From the NCBI RefSeq assembly GCF_003050865.1, contig NZ_QAOK01000019.1, positions 1 to 64,000 on the forward strand: a DNA stretch of 64,000 nucleotides. The letters run 5' to 3'. Made by a program: the position numbers and the translations under genes. The notes under the pieces are model-generated. The model saw only the letters and a program-made list of their open reading frames with translations, was not told where the DNA came from and searched no databases. Source of the stretch: Nitrosospira multiformis (lineage in GTDB: Bacteria > Pseudomonadota > Gammaproteobacteria > Burkholderiales > Nitrosomonadaceae). This document shows positions 46,178-55,784 of this stretch, in pieces. How positions within the stretch are numbered: the stretch's first letter is position 1; the number at the start of each line of letters is the position of its first letter.

Positions 46178-47146
46178 TTAATAATTTCTCGCCACCGCAA
46201 AGGTGCCCAGATCCAGCAGGGATTGCTTGTAGTCTGAATCCGGCAGTGAGGAAATCATATTGGATGCCGTTTCGGATTCGGCTTGCGCCCGTTGTCTGGC
46301 ATAATCCAATGCTCCGGTCTGCTGGATAACTTCCAGCACGGGCTGAAAGCCTCCCTCGCCTCCCTGCTCGATGGCGCTGCGTATGATCTCTGCCTGGGCG
46401 CTCGATCCTGTTTTCATGGCATAGATCAACGGCAGGGTGGGCTTGCCTTCTGCCAGGTCGTCACCCAGATTCTTGCCGGTCTCTTGATAGTCCCCGGAAT
46501 AATCCAGCATGTCATCGGTGAGTTGGAACGCGGTGCCGAGATGCATGCCATACACGGCCATCGCCTCTTCCTCCGCCGGCGTGGCATTACCGAGGATCGC
46601 GCCGAGCCGCGTTGCGGCTTCGAACAGCTTTGCTGTCTTATAGCGGATCACGCGCAGGTAATTTTCCTCATCTACGTCCGGATCGCGAACATTGAGCAGT
46701 TGCAACACTTCGCCTTCGGCAATCGTGTTGGTCGCATCGGCCAACACCCGCATGACACGCATATTGTCCACTTCGACCATCATCTGAAACGCCCGGGAAT
46801 ACAGAAAATCCCCGACCAATACACTGGCGGCATTTCCGAACAGGGCATTTGCAGTCGCCTTGCTTCGCCTCAGATCGGAAGCATCCACGACGTCGTCATG
46901 CAGGAGGGTTGCCGTATGGATGAATTCCACGATGGCGGCAAGATTGTAATGGTATTGTCCGGTATAACCGAACGCGCCTGCGGACAGGATTACCAAGGCG
47001 GGCCGTAGACGCTTCCCGCCGCTGTTGATGATATATTCGCTTACCTGCCGGATGAGCACGACCTCCGAATGGAGTTTTTCACGAATTACGGTATCCACCC
47101 TGCCCATATCCTGGGCAATCAGGCTTCTGATACGTTCAATTGACAC
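46178..47146 (-). CDS. ispB: Octaprenyl diphosphate synthase
   Basis: A 322-residue trans-prenyltransferase that makes the side chain of ubiquinone. GGKRLRPALVILSAGAFG holds the isoprenoid-binding Lys and Arg. LLHDDVVDASDLRRSKATAN is the first Asp-rich motif (DDxxD form) and LTDDMLDYSGD the second, with GKNLGDDLAEGKPTLPLIYA after it. The GTG at 47146, with AGGA upstream, gives the normal family length; a longer frame reaches 47248 but adds 34 residues unlike the family. It diverges from rplU, a common arrangement in proteobacteria, and shares that promoter region. Confidence 0.94.
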   Translation of the reverse strand: MSIERIRSLIAQDMGRVDTVIREKLHSEVVLIRQVSEYIINSGGKRLRPALVILSAGAFGYTGQYHYNLAAIVEFIHTATLLHDDVVDASDLRRSKATANALFGNAASVLVGDFLYSRAFQMMVEVDNMRVMRVLADATNTIAEGEVLQLLNVRDPDVDEENYLRVIRYKTAKLFEAATRLGAILGNATPAEEEAMAVYGMHLGTAFQLTDDMLDYSGDYQETGKNLGDDLAEGKPTLPLIYAMKTGSSAQAEIIRSAIEQGGEGGFQPVLEVIQQTGALDYARQRAQAESETASNMISSLPDSDYKQSLLDLGTFAVARNY

Positions 47147-47254
47147 GGAGGTTCCTGCAAAAAAGCTGCCATGGTAGAAATGTCGCTGCCAACGTGTCAA
47201 GCCCGAAAACGGGCAAAACTCGGATTGCGTCATAAAACTCATCCACAACAGACC

Positions 47255-47283
47255 TTTACCTTGAGTGGGTGACTCTGTATAAT
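47255..47283 (+). promoter_or_regulatory. rplU promoter
   Basis: TTTACC at 47255-47260 and TATAAT at 47278-47283 with a 17-base spacer make a sigma-70-type promoter, about 50 bases before the rplU start. The perfect -10 box suits a strongly expressed ribosomal gene. Confidence 0.7.
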
Positions 47284-47338
47284 CCGCGTCTACTTCTTTT
47301 CATGGCTCCCTGGCGGGCGCAATAAACAGGATTCCATC

Positions 47339-47650
47339 ATGTACGCAGTCATAAAAACCGGCGGGAAGCAGTACCGGGTCGAAAACGGGTTAAAGCTCAA
47401 AATAGAACAGGTACCAGCAGAAATCGGAAGCGAACTTCTGATCGACCAGGTATTGATGGTTGCTGATGGCGACAATATTTCGCTGGGGAAACCCTTGCTG
47501 AGCGGCGCGTCTGTCAAAGCAACCGTACTGGAACAAGGCAGGCATGACAAAATCCGCATTTTCAAGATGCGCCGGCGCAAACACTATCGGAAACAGCAGG
47601 GGCACCGGCAGAACTACACCGAAATTCAGATTACCGATATTTCGGTATAA
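47339..47650 (+). CDS. rplU: 50S ribosomal protein L21
   Basis: A 103-residue ribosomal protein beginning [30 protein letters not shown] and containing the conserved [28 protein letters not shown] signature. L21 binds 23S rRNA in the large subunit. Its length matches the family. It lies 12 bp before rpmA, and the two form the usual L21-L27 operon driven by the promoter at 47255-47283. Confidence 0.98.
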   Translation: MYAVIKTGGKQYRVENGLKLKIEQVPAEIGSELLIDQVLMVADGDNISLGKPLLSGASVKATVLEQGRHDKIRIFKMRRRKHYRKQQGHRQNYTEIQITDISV

Positions 47651-47662
47651 GGAGAGTCTGGC

Positions 47663-47920
47663 ATGGCACATAAAAAAGCAGGTGGCAGTTCCCGTAACGG
47701 GCGGGACTCCAATTCCAAGCGCCTTGGTGTGAAGCGCTTTGGCGGCGAACTGATTCCGGCTGGCAGCATCATCATCCGCCAGCGGGGTACAAGGGTTCAT
47801 CCGGGTGAGAACGTCGGAATGGGCAAGGATCATACACTGTTCGCCAAGGTGGACGGCAAGGTAAACTTCACGGTCAAAGGGTTGCCGCAGCGCAAGACAG
47901 TGAGCATTATCCCGGTTTGA
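47663..47920 (+). CDS. rpmA: 50S ribosomal protein L27
   Basis: An 85-residue ribosomal protein that reaches the peptidyl transferase centre. [29 protein letters not shown] is the universal N-terminus, and [29 protein letters not shown] follows. There is no N-terminal cleavable extension of the Firmicute kind. GGAGA precedes the ATG. A strong terminator follows 18 bp after the stop. Confidence 0.98.
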   Translation: MAHKKAGGSSRNGRDSNSKRLGVKRFGGELIPAGSIIIRQRGTRVHPGENVGMGKDHTLFAKVDGKVNFTVKGLPQRKTVSIIPV

Positions 47921-47938
47921 TTTATTTTACCTTTCAGG

Positions 47939-47969
47939 AAAAGCCCTATCAGCCCGATAGGGCTTTTTT
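47939..47969 (+). terminator. Rho-independent terminator after rpmA
   Basis: AAAAGCCCTATC and GATAGGGCTTTT form a 12-bp perfect stem with a 5-base loop and a following T-rich tail. It lies just after rpmA and 24 bp before obgE, so obgE transcription needs either read-through or its own start. Confidence 0.9.
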
Positions 47970-47989
47970 GTTTGCATCCGAGTAAATGA

Positions 47990-49057
<1,068 letters not shown>

Positions 49058-49246
49058 TTTCCCTGCGGGTCCATTAACAGGCGCCCTCCGTTGCGACCCC
49101 CTTTCATTCCCTTATCAGCAGCAGAGCTCACAGCAGCGCACATGGCGCACAAGTTGTACTACACTTAATCAGATTTCCAGATAAAACTCTGCTTGCGCTG
49201 ATCCAACTTTAAATTTGGGAATATTTTTTTTGACTGGGGAGGAATG

Positions 49247-49459
49247 ATGACAGAACTTGCCGAGGCGGAACTTGCGGGACTGGATGCCGTTATAGAAGCA
49301 AGAAGAATGACATCCGATACGTCCGATAAATATGAGCAGATCGTGATACCCATTGGTAATGCCGGCACCGCTGTAGCGGGTGACAATGCGGGTTTATCAG
49401 GAGGTGAGGGCCTGTCGCTGGACGCACTCGTGAAACTTCGCGAGAACGCGCTGAGCTGA
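49247..49459 (+). CDS. Small leader-like peptide heading a four-gene operon
   Basis: A 70-residue soluble peptide that I do not recognise. The first half is acidic and helical (MTELAEAELAGLDAVIEARRMTSDTSDKYEQ), the second is rich in Gly, Ala and Asn (IPIGNAGTAVAGDNAGLSGGEG), ending with LSLDALVKLRENALS. No cysteine is present and there is no classical signal peptide. GGGGAGG stands 5 bases before the ATG at 49247, with another ATG one codon earlier. Only nine bases separate its stop from a membrane-protein gene, and the next two genes overlap in turn. The size, composition and gene order suggest a precursor peptide, though a small regulatory or structural protein cannot be excluded. Confidence 0.6.
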   Translation: MTELAEAELAGLDAVIEARRMTSDTSDKYEQIVIPIGNAGTAVAGDNAGLSGGEGLSLDALVKLRENALS

Positions 49460-49468
49460 TATAAGCTC

Positions 49469-49984
49469 ATGTCATTAGTCTCTATCCTGCTTTATTCGAT
49501 AGTGACTCTTTGGCTGGTAATCACATTATTGGCGCAACACTCGCGCTTCCAGTCCGTTATCAACCGGTTTAACGGACTTCATATCATTCCACGCTGGACA
49601 TTCTTTGCACCTAATCCTGGAGTCAGGGATTATCACCTGGTTATAAGGGACCGTTGCCGGGATGGGCGGCTGACAGACTGGAAAAGCGTGCCTGTTTATC
49701 CGTCGCGCCCGAAATTCGCGTACTTGTGGAATCCGCAGAAGCGCGCATCGAAGATACTGACTGATGCCATCCAGGCAATAAAGCTGTTATTGAAACGCGA
49801 TGATGTGGGACCCTCCGGACTTCCTTTCACCGTCCCCTATCTCCTTCTTTTGCATTACGCAGCCCATGCTGTGCAGCCTGAGCCGGACGCTGCCGAGTTT
49901 CAAATCGCGATTATCGAAGCTACAGGGCATCTCGAGCGGAACCTGGAATGTTCATTCCTTTCCAGTTTTCATAGCCGATGGTAA
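49469..49984 (+). CDS. Small membrane-anchored protein with FFAPNP motif, SdpA-like
   Basis: A 171-residue protein. One membrane helix lies at about residues 5-22 (ILLYSIVTLWLVITLLA). HIIPRWTFFAPNPGVRDYHLVIRDR follows, a W-FFAPNPG-DY core that recurs, as I recall, in small proteins beside HTTM or DCC genes and resembles the FF(x)xP core of SdpA proteins in the antimicrobial peptide system SdpABC. The rest is soluble and basic, with KFAYLWNPQKRASKIL. The ATG stands nine bases after the small peptide gene and the 3' end overlaps the next gene by seven bases. The role is unknown. It may help to bring the peptide to the membrane. Confidence 0.6.
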   Translation: MSLVSILLYSIVTLWLVITLLAQHSRFQSVINRFNGLHIIPRWTFFAPNPGVRDYHLVIRDRCRDGRLTDWKSVPVYPSRPKFAYLWNPQKRASKILTDAIQAIKLLLKRDDVGPSGLPFTVPYLLLLHYAAHAVQPEPDAAEFQIAIIEATGHLERNLECSFLSSFHSRW

Positions 49985-50811
49985 CTGAGGGCATGGCGGA
50001 CATCGCCTTATGCCTCGTCATCACCAAGACTCTATTGGCTGCATGGGCCCTGCTTTCCGCAGCGGAATGGTTTGTCAACCTTCACCTATTCCGCTCTGAT
50101 GGTTTGCTCACATGGAATATTCTGCGCCTGCGGCCACGCCTTGTGATCCCGGCGTCCATCCGCCATCGTGTACATGCGGAATCCGCTGTAATTGCTGTCC
50201 TGGTATGCCGTATTGTCGCGGGACTTCTGCTGCTGATCCCTTATCCCAATCATGCGGATTTGCCGTGCAGCCTGCTCATTCTGCTTTCATGCTTCTACAT
50301 GTCACGCCGCACCTGGTTCGGCGGCGATGGATCGGATCAGATGGGAATGGTCATTGCTGCAGGTCTTGCCATCATTTCCGCCGGCCTTGTGCTGGATGAC
50401 ATAAACGTGACGGCCTCTGGTGTTCTTGCAATCAGCGGTCAAGCGGTCCTCGCCTATTTTGTTGCCGGCGCCGCCAAGGTTGTTTCGCCCGTCTGGCGAG
50501 ACGGAAAAGCATTGCCCGGTGTGATGAAAACCCGAACATACGGACACTCCCTTGCCGCGGGTTTTGCCGCAGACCGACCCGGCTTCTGCAAGTTCGTATG
50601 CTGGCTGACTATCGGGACGGAAATGCTGTTTCCACTCGTTCTATTGGCGCCACCCGGCGTGGCGATTGCAAGTCTATGCTGCTTCGCCCTTTTTCATTTT
50701 TCCAATGCCTACTTCATGGGATTGAATGCGTTTGTCTGGCCTTTTCTCGCGACTTATCCGGCTGTCATGCTAGCCAATTCGGCAGTCCGCGGCTGGATGG
50801 GGTGGGCATGA
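49978..50811 (+). CDS. HTTM-like multi-span membrane protein, SdpB-like
   Basis: A 277-residue protein with about seven or eight membrane helices, including CLVITKTLLAAWALLSAAEWFV, AVIAVLVCRIVAGLLLLIP, LPCSLLILLSCFYMSRRTWFGGDGSDQMGMVI, AVLAYFVAGAAKVVSPVWRDGKALPG and the last LFHFSNAYFMGLNAFVWPFLATYPAVML. The order of helices, with a polar RTWFGGDGSDQ loop and a YFVAGAAKVxxPVWRDG segment, fits the HTTM superfamily that includes SdpB and vitamin-K-dependent carboxylase-like proteins. Start and stop overlap both neighbours, so translation is coupled. A second ATG five codons in is possible. A membrane oxidation or carboxylation role is an inference from the superfamily only. Confidence 0.65.
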   Translation: MVTEGMADIALCLVITKTLLAAWALLSAAEWFVNLHLFRSDGLLTWNILRLRPRLVIPASIRHRVHAESAVIAVLVCRIVAGLLLLIPYPNHADLPCSLLILLSCFYMSRRTWFGGDGSDQMGMVIAAGLAIISAGLVLDDINVTASGVLAISGQAVLAYFVAGAAKVVSPVWRDGKALPGVMKTRTYGHSLAAGFAADRPGFCKFVCWLTIGTEMLFPLVLLAPPGVAIASLCCFALFHFSNAYFMGLNAFVWPFLATYPAVMLANSAVRGWMGWA

Positions 50812-51206
50812 CAGCAACTGCGAATGATCCAGATCGCCTCTCCGTCATTTATGACGGAGAATGCCCTTTTTGTGCGGCGTTTGTGAAACTTTACGCTCTA
50901 CGGAAGAATATAGGCGAGATAGAACTCATCGACGCCCGGACAAGGCCTGATCTGGTCCGGGAGTTGCGAGCCCAAGGCATGGAAATCAATGAAGGCATGG
51001 CCGTGATATGGCAGAGGCATTATTACCACGGGGCCAATGCAATGCATCTTCTTTCCATACTCGGTGCTGACAGGGGATTTTTTGGTGGGTTGAACAAATT
51101 CCTGTTCTGCAACAGAAACGCCGCTGCACTGGTTTATCCCGTACTTGCGACTGGCCGCAGAGTGGCCCTATCGTTACTGGGCAGAAAAATGATTCCACAC
51201 CGATGA
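50808..51206 (+). CDS. DCC family thiol-disulfide oxidoreductase-like protein (DUF393)
   Basis: A 132-residue protein. It carries LSVIYDGECPFCAAFVKLYALRK, with the CxxC-type pair at Cys 19 and 22 after the DG motif that names the DCC family. GMAVIWQRHYYHGANAMHLLSILG in the middle and PVLATGRRVALSLLGRKM at the end fit the family, whose fold is thioredoxin-like. Family members often accompany HTTM proteins. The ATG overlaps the previous stop by four bases (ATGA). Longer versions of the frame run through the upstream gene and are not real. It is the last gene of the operon and is convergent with the PepSY gene. Confidence 0.85.
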   Translation: MTATANDPDRLSVIYDGECPFCAAFVKLYALRKNIGEIELIDARTRPDLVRELRAQGMEINEGMAVIWQRHYYHGANAMHLLSILGADRGFFGGLNKFLFCNRNAAALVYPVLATGRRVALSLLGRKMIPHR

Positions 51207-51274
51207 TGGTCAAGGGCAGGTTTTTCGGAAAAAATGAGAAAGGTGTAGACATGACGAAAATCAGGGCAATACAG

Positions 51275-52546
51275 CTATACGTCTCCCACTCCCTTCATCA
51301 GCATTTTCTTTCGCGCCCACCGCTTCTTCTGCCAGATGATCACTCCCGTAACTGACAGCATCGCCACCAGCAGGCCCATGACGGATACGAAAATACGTCC
51401 GGGAAGACCGACGATACGTCCGGAATGCAGCGGAAACTGCGCCTGCATGAAAATATCGCCCGCACTGCCCTCACCCGGCACATTTGCTCCGGCGGGTGTT
51501 CCATCCTTGCCATCGAAGAAAAGCGAGGGATTTCCCAGTCCCACATCCCCATGGTCGTTCCCCGGCTCAAAGAAGATCACACCATAAACCCCCACTTCGG
51601 GATCATAAAATATGCCACCGGGAGGCGTATGCCATCCGCGCTTTTCCGCTTCGGTTATTGCACCCTGCAGGATGGTGTGGCGATCCACCATCGGCTCGAC
51701 AGGCTGGTCGGGAGGATTGGGAGTACGTGTGAAGGGACTGGGCGATAGCATCGAAAAAAGCGACACCAGCGGCCGCATGACCTGCTGGTTGAGATTCATC
51801 GACACGGCCGTCACAGCCAGGATCAGCAGGAATCCCCATACCCACACTCCACCGGATCGATGCAGATCGAAGTTCAGCCTTGCTCCTCCTTGCCGCCAGC
51901 GGAATGCAAAGGATTTGGTCCATGCACTCGCCTTGGGAAATGAAATCCACAGAGCAATGAAGCAATCGAGTGCCCAGATGATCGCAAGAGTGCCCATGAA
52001 CAATATGCCCAACTCGATTCCGAACCCGTCCGGAATATGCATGCTGTAGTGCAGCTTGTACAGAAACGGCAGCAGATTCTCGCGACTGAGGGAGATCTCG
52101 CCCCACATGCGCTTGCCGCGCACTTCTCCATCAACTGGGTCGAGGGCTATCTGGTTGAAATCCAGATCGAAGGCCGTGCCTGTTGCCCGGTCGAGGCGCG
52201 GCTTTACTGCCAGGCCAAGGTTATGCCCCGGCTCGACGGAGAGTGGAACCCAGGTCACCAGCAACCGGGGGTCCGCTGCTTCCAGTCGATCGGCCAGCAG
52301 CAGCGGAGGCTGCGAGATGCCACCAACATTCCTTGCTTCGTATAATTGGGGATTCAGCCACTCATCCAGCTCATGATCCCAGGAGATGACAGCGCCGGTA
52401 AGGCCGGATACGAAAAGAAATGCGGCCAATAAAAGACCCGTCCAGCGATGCGCCAGTACAAGAAAATTGCGCCCGATCGAAAGTCTCTCCGCGCGCCGGG
52501 TATCTTGTGCTCCGGTTACGCCCGGCACCGTGATCATTCGTTTCAT
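51275..52546 (-). CDS. PepSY-associated membrane protein (PiuB-like)
   Basis: A 423-residue inner-membrane protein. LSIGRNFLVLAHRWTGLLLAAFLFVSGLTGAVISWDHELDEWLNP is the first helix with the conserved HRWxG and H-ELD; GILFMGTLAIIWALDCFIALWIS and two more helices follow, and the last is GRIFVSVMGLLVAMLSVTGVIIW. Periplasmic PepSY-type domains lie between. Family members near siderophore genes (PiuB, FoxB-type) reduce ferric siderophores or are iron-regulated membrane reductases. It begins four bases after the stop of the exporter gene on the same strand, so it belongs to the same siderophore operon. The reductase role is inferred from family members. Confidence 0.85.
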   Translation of the reverse strand: MKRMITVPGVTGAQDTRRAERLSIGRNFLVLAHRWTGLLLAAFLFVSGLTGAVISWDHELDEWLNPQLYEARNVGGISQPPLLLADRLEAADPRLLVTWVPLSVEPGHNLGLAVKPRLDRATGTAFDLDFNQIALDPVDGEVRGKRMWGEISLSRENLLPFLYKLHYSMHIPDGFGIELGILFMGTLAIIWALDCFIALWISFPKASAWTKSFAFRWRQGGARLNFDLHRSGGVWVWGFLLILAVTAVSMNLNQQVMRPLVSLFSMLSPSPFTRTPNPPDQPVEPMVDRHTILQGAITEAEKRGWHTPPGGIFYDPEVGVYGVIFFEPGNDHGDVGLGNPSLFFDGKDGTPAGANVPGEGSAGDIFMQAQFPLHSGRIVGLPGRIFVSVMGLLVAMLSVTGVIIWQKKRWARKKMLMKGVGDV

Positions 52547-52550
52547 TGCT

Positions 52551-54218
52551 TCATGTCATACGGTCAAGTACCAGCGGCGGGGCCGCGATTGCGTGTGCAG
52601 CATCTTTCAGTGATGGACGACCATTGAACGTCAGGCATCCGCTCTCCATACGTATCAACCGGTCGGCAAGATGAAAGTAACGGTCATCGTGCGATATCAC
52701 CAATACAGCCTTGCCCATGGCGCGCAATTCCGGAAGGAGCTCGCGGTAAAAGACTTCCTTGAAGACCGGGTCCTGATCCGCTGCCCATTCGTCGAATATA
52801 AAAAACGGGCGGTTTTCCAGATAGGCAACCACTAAAGCGAGACGCTTGCGCTGTCCTTGCGAAAGGGCAAGCGTCGTGAAAGCCCCGTTCTGGACTTTAA
52901 CCTTGTTTTGCAGGTGCAGTTTGGCTAAAAGTCGATTGCCTTCATTATCCAGGTCAACTCTGCCCGTTTCCAGCAAGCGGTCGAAAAGATGGAAATCCGA
53001 AAAAACCGTCGAAAAAAGCTGCCTGTAGCGGTCCCGGTTTGTCTCATCGACCACTTTTCCATTGAAAATTATCTGCCCTTCCTCCGGCGGATAGAGTCCA
53101 ACCAGCAACTTGGCCAAAGTAGTCTTGCCGCTCCCGTTGCCCCCCACTAGAAAAGTAATCTCTCCGGGACGGAAATCCAGGTCGATGGGGCCGAGCGTGA
53201 ACAATTCATCGCTCTGTTCATGATAATACCGGTGCAACACGCCCTGGAGTGCGATGAATTCCAAGCCTGAGGGAGAAGAATTATCGGTCTCGATTTCCAA
53301 TGTGGTCATCGCCCGCGTTATTTCCTCGATCCGCTCCGCAGAAACCTTGGCCAGATTGGCGCGGGGAATATTCAACAGAAGCGCTTCGAGCGGTCCCACC
53401 ATGTAAACGAACACCAGCGCGTAGCCCGTCATGACCAGAGCTCGGTCAGGACCATCACTCACCAATGCGAATAATACCATCCCGATAAACACATAGAGCA
53501 GGAACTGGGCCCATCCACCGGATGCGACGAAGACGGACATTCCAAAAGTCCTTTCGCGGCGCACGGTTTCGATCGAGCCCGACAGCACATCCTCATAGAA
53601 TGCCTTCCGCTTCCGGTTATTGAGACGAAGCTCCTTGGCCCCGTCGGTCAGGGACCGAAAATAGGAAAACAATTTGTCCTGCTCTTCGGACGCAATATTC
53701 AAATGGCGTATTGCGCGCAGATGGGCAAGATGATATCCCACGGACCCCAGGCCAACCACAAGGATAGCGAGCAGGAATACCTGCCATGAAAGCCACGCCA
53801 TATAAAGCAGACATCCGGCGACGATGACGGCATTCATCAGGATGACGGGAAAGCTCACAAAGAATTCGGCAACGTGCGTGCAATGCTCGGCAAGGGCCGA
53901 CTGTATGCGGGCAGCCCCCACCGTTTCAAGATTACGGTAATCGGCGGCTAGCACCTTTCTGGCGACAAAGCTGCGAAGTTCCGCGTGCGCCCGTTGTCCC
54001 AGGCGCTCGAAAAGAATCGCTGCGCTTACATAACTCAGCATCACGGCAACGGCAGTGGCAATAAAAATGAGCGCCATGGTCCCCCGTTCGCTCTCGGTCG
54101 CGGTGAGCGCAGAATTGATCTGTGCGACGAGAAACACGCTGCAAGCACCATGGAATACTGTGACCAATGAAGCGGCTGCCAATAATACCCTGGATTGGTT
54201 GATAAGATACTTGAGCAT
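52551..54218 (-). CDS. Cyclic-peptide/siderophore ABC exporter, PvdE/SyrD type
   Basis: A 555-residue half-transporter. The membrane domain (about 1-300) has six helices, with TDGAKELRLNNRKRKAFYED in the coupling part. The ATPase domain has GGNGSGKTT (Walker A), LSQGQRKRLALVVAYLENRPFFIFDEWAADQDP (signature and Walker B) and VISHDDRYFHLADR (switch His). PvdE carries pyoverdine precursors from the cytoplasm to the periplasm; family members sit in NRPS siderophore loci. It faces the acyltransferase gene across a 461-bp divergent region with two Fur-box-like sites and is followed by the PepSY gene. Export of the product made by the NRPS at the right end is likely. Confidence 0.9.
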   Translation of the reverse strand: MLKYLINQSRVLLAAASLVTVFHGACSVFLVAQINSALTATESERGTMALIFIATAVAVMLSYVSAAILFERLGQRAHAELRSFVARKVLAADYRNLETVGAARIQSALAEHCTHVAEFFVSFPVILMNAVIVAGCLLYMAWLSWQVFLLAILVVGLGSVGYHLAHLRAIRHLNIASEEQDKLFSYFRSLTDGAKELRLNNRKRKAFYEDVLSGSIETVRRERTFGMSVFVASGGWAQFLLYVFIGMVLFALVSDGPDRALVMTGYALVFVYMVGPLEALLLNIPRANLAKVSAERIEEITRAMTTLEIETDNSSPSGLEFIALQGVLHRYYHEQSDELFTLGPIDLDFRPGEITFLVGGNGSGKTTLAKLLVGLYPPEEGQIIFNGKVVDETNRDRYRQLFSTVFSDFHLFDRLLETGRVDLDNEGNRLLAKLHLQNKVKVQNGAFTTLALSQGQRKRLALVVAYLENRPFFIFDEWAADQDPVFKEVFYRELLPELRAMGKAVLVISHDDRYFHLADRLIRMESGCLTFNGRPSLKDAAHAIAAPPLVLDRMT

Positions 54219-54254
54219 GGCTGTCCCACAAGGAAATGGATATCAGGGAAGACG

Positions 54255-54273
54255 AATGAGAATTACAATTATT
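54255..54273 (-). promoter_or_regulatory. Fur-box-like site upstream of the exporter gene
   Basis: AATGAGAATTACAATTATT resembles the reverse of the Fur consensus GATAATGATTCTCATT, with the strong TTCTCATT half. It is about 40 bp upstream of the exporter ATG. Iron-dependent repression is inferred. Confidence 0.55.
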
Positions 54274-54561
54274 TACGCTTGAACGATTCATATCACCTCT
54301 CGGTTCACGTCATCTCCTGTTAATCACCAAAGCAGGTTCCGGGCATTTCACTCCTTGGAGCAATTTCGCTCCTTAGGGCAATTTCCTCTTGCATGACCTG
54401 GAAAGACAATTGCAGCGGGAGTGTTTGCCGTTATCCGCACAGGCAATTATCCGCATAGACCCTTCTAATCCCCCATTTTCTCCAGAACAGAATTTTCCCT
54501 CGTACTTCTCCCAAGGTTATAGCTCTCACAATGAGCAATCAATCCAGCTGCAATTGTAAAA

Positions 54562-54578
54562 AATAATGTTTCTCATTC
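54562..54578 (+). promoter_or_regulatory. Fur-box-like site upstream of the acyltransferase gene
   Basis: AATAATGTTTCTCATTC differs from the common Fur consensus GATAATGATTCTCATT at only a few positions. It is about 100 bp upstream of the acyltransferase start. Its position suggests control of the plus-strand biosynthesis genes by iron. Confidence 0.65.
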
Positions 54579-54679
54579 GTCTTTAACCAGAATAACAACG
54601 CGAAATACAGCGAACACGAATAATAGCGACAGCGATAGCCCGATAGCGCCGTTCTTACAATACTTATCCGGAAAACGAG

Positions 54680-55774
54680 ATGGGACATTTACACGAGCAG
54701 GGCCAGCATCTCTCCCCTCGTGCGACGTCGATTAATTGTCGTCCCGATCGGACTGCATATTCGGCCACGCTCGACGGCAACACCTTGCTTTTACAACCAG
54801 CGAATGGTGTCGAAAATTCGCGGTGGCAGCTGGACCAGCAGAGTGATGGACTGACTCTGGAATGGATAGGGTCCGATGCTGAAAAACCAAAGCTCGTGGA
54901 AGTATTGGCGGCAATTGAAGCTGCGTTCGTCAGTTTTCCTGTAGCAGATAAACTGGATCTCCTAGCTCCTTTCGACCAGGCTGAAGAACTGCTTCGATCA
55001 GGTCTTCTCCTTCGCGACAGGAGCGGTCAGGCCACTGTGAATATCGAGCTTTTCTGGCAACAGCCGAGAATGTGGCTGGTGCCGCCTCAGCCCCATGCCT
55101 TCCCCGTGACTTATGTGCTGAGCGAGGGACGCCGTCATCCGCTGCGGCCTCCCAAACCGGCCGGCACCGTATACCAGCGCCATATCGACTGGCTCGGCCG
55201 TACGCTGTCATTCCGTACGGTGGACTTTCACCGGGACTTGGAACGCTTCAACCGCTGGATGAACGACCCCGTAGTAGCGGCATCCTGGCGGGAAGAAGGC
55301 GATCTGGCAAAACACCAGGCTTATCTACAAGCCATTTCTGCGGACCCTCATGTTACAGGGCTCATCGCGAGTCTCGATGACGAGGCTTTCGGTTATTTTG
55401 AAGTTTATTGGGCAAAAGAAGACCGTATTGCCCCCTTCTATGATGTGGATGACTTCGATCGAGGCTGGCACGTGCTGATCGGTGAAATCCGTTTTCGCGG
55501 CAAGCCCTTCGTCACAGCCTGGCTGCCATCGATCTCCCATTACCTGTTTCTCGACGATTGCAGGACGCAGCGCGTCGTCATAGAACCTCGCACGGATAAT
55601 TACAAAATGATTCGCAATCTCGTGAGGTGCGGTTATGCGAATCTCAAGGAATTCTATTTCCCCCACAAACGCGCCATGCTCGGCATGTTGTTGCGGGAAC
55701 GCTTCTTTGCAGAACGGCTGTGGGTTCCACGCGATGTCATCGCAACATCCTGTTCCACATCTTCTTTATCCTGA
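54680..55774 (+). CDS. GNAT acyltransferase of siderophore synthesis (IucB/RhbD-like)
   Basis: A 364-residue protein. The N-terminal 180 residues are a non-catalytic part. The C-terminal half is a GNAT domain of the siderophore hydroxylamine acyltransferase type: RTVDFHRDLERFNRWMNDPVVAASWREEG near 190, FGYFEVYWAKEDRIAPFYDVDDFDRGWHVLIGE near 250, then RVVIEPRTDNYKMIRNLVRCGYANLKEFYFPHKRAMLGMLLRERFF. The H and D residues in the YDVDDFDRGWHVLIGE region are conserved in IucB. It would acylate the N-hydroxy amine made by the next gene, giving a hydroxamate. The acyl group (acetyl is most common) cannot be told. Ten bases separate it from the hydroxylase gene. Confidence 0.87.
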   Translation: MGHLHEQGQHLSPRATSINCRPDRTAYSATLDGNTLLLQPANGVENSRWQLDQQSDGLTLEWIGSDAEKPKLVEVLAAIEAAFVSFPVADKLDLLAPFDQAEELLRSGLLLRDRSGQATVNIELFWQQPRMWLVPPQPHAFPVTYVLSEGRRHPLRPPKPAGTVYQRHIDWLGRTLSFRTVDFHRDLERFNRWMNDPVVAASWREEGDLAKHQAYLQAISADPHVTGLIASLDDEAFGYFEVYWAKEDRIAPFYDVDDFDRGWHVLIGEIRFRGKPFVTAWLPSISHYLFLDDCRTQRVVIEPRTDNYKMIRNLVRCGYANLKEFYFPHKRAMLGMLLRERFFAERLWVPRDVIATSCSTSSLS

Positions 55775-55784
55775 GGATATCGCT

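Larger units (their letters stand above)
54219..54679. promoter_or_regulatory. Divergent promoter region of the siderophore locus
   Basis: No gene is seen. The 461-bp region separates the exporter (minus) and the acyltransferase (plus) and carries a Fur-box-like site near each end, facing opposite ways. The end sequences GACGAATGAGAA and TTCTCATTCGTC are inverted copies. Confidence 0.6.

Noticed and set aside
50598-50807. N-terminal extension of the DCC protein
   Set aside because: It overlaps the HTTM-like gene entirely; the ATGA overlap at 50808 is the natural start.
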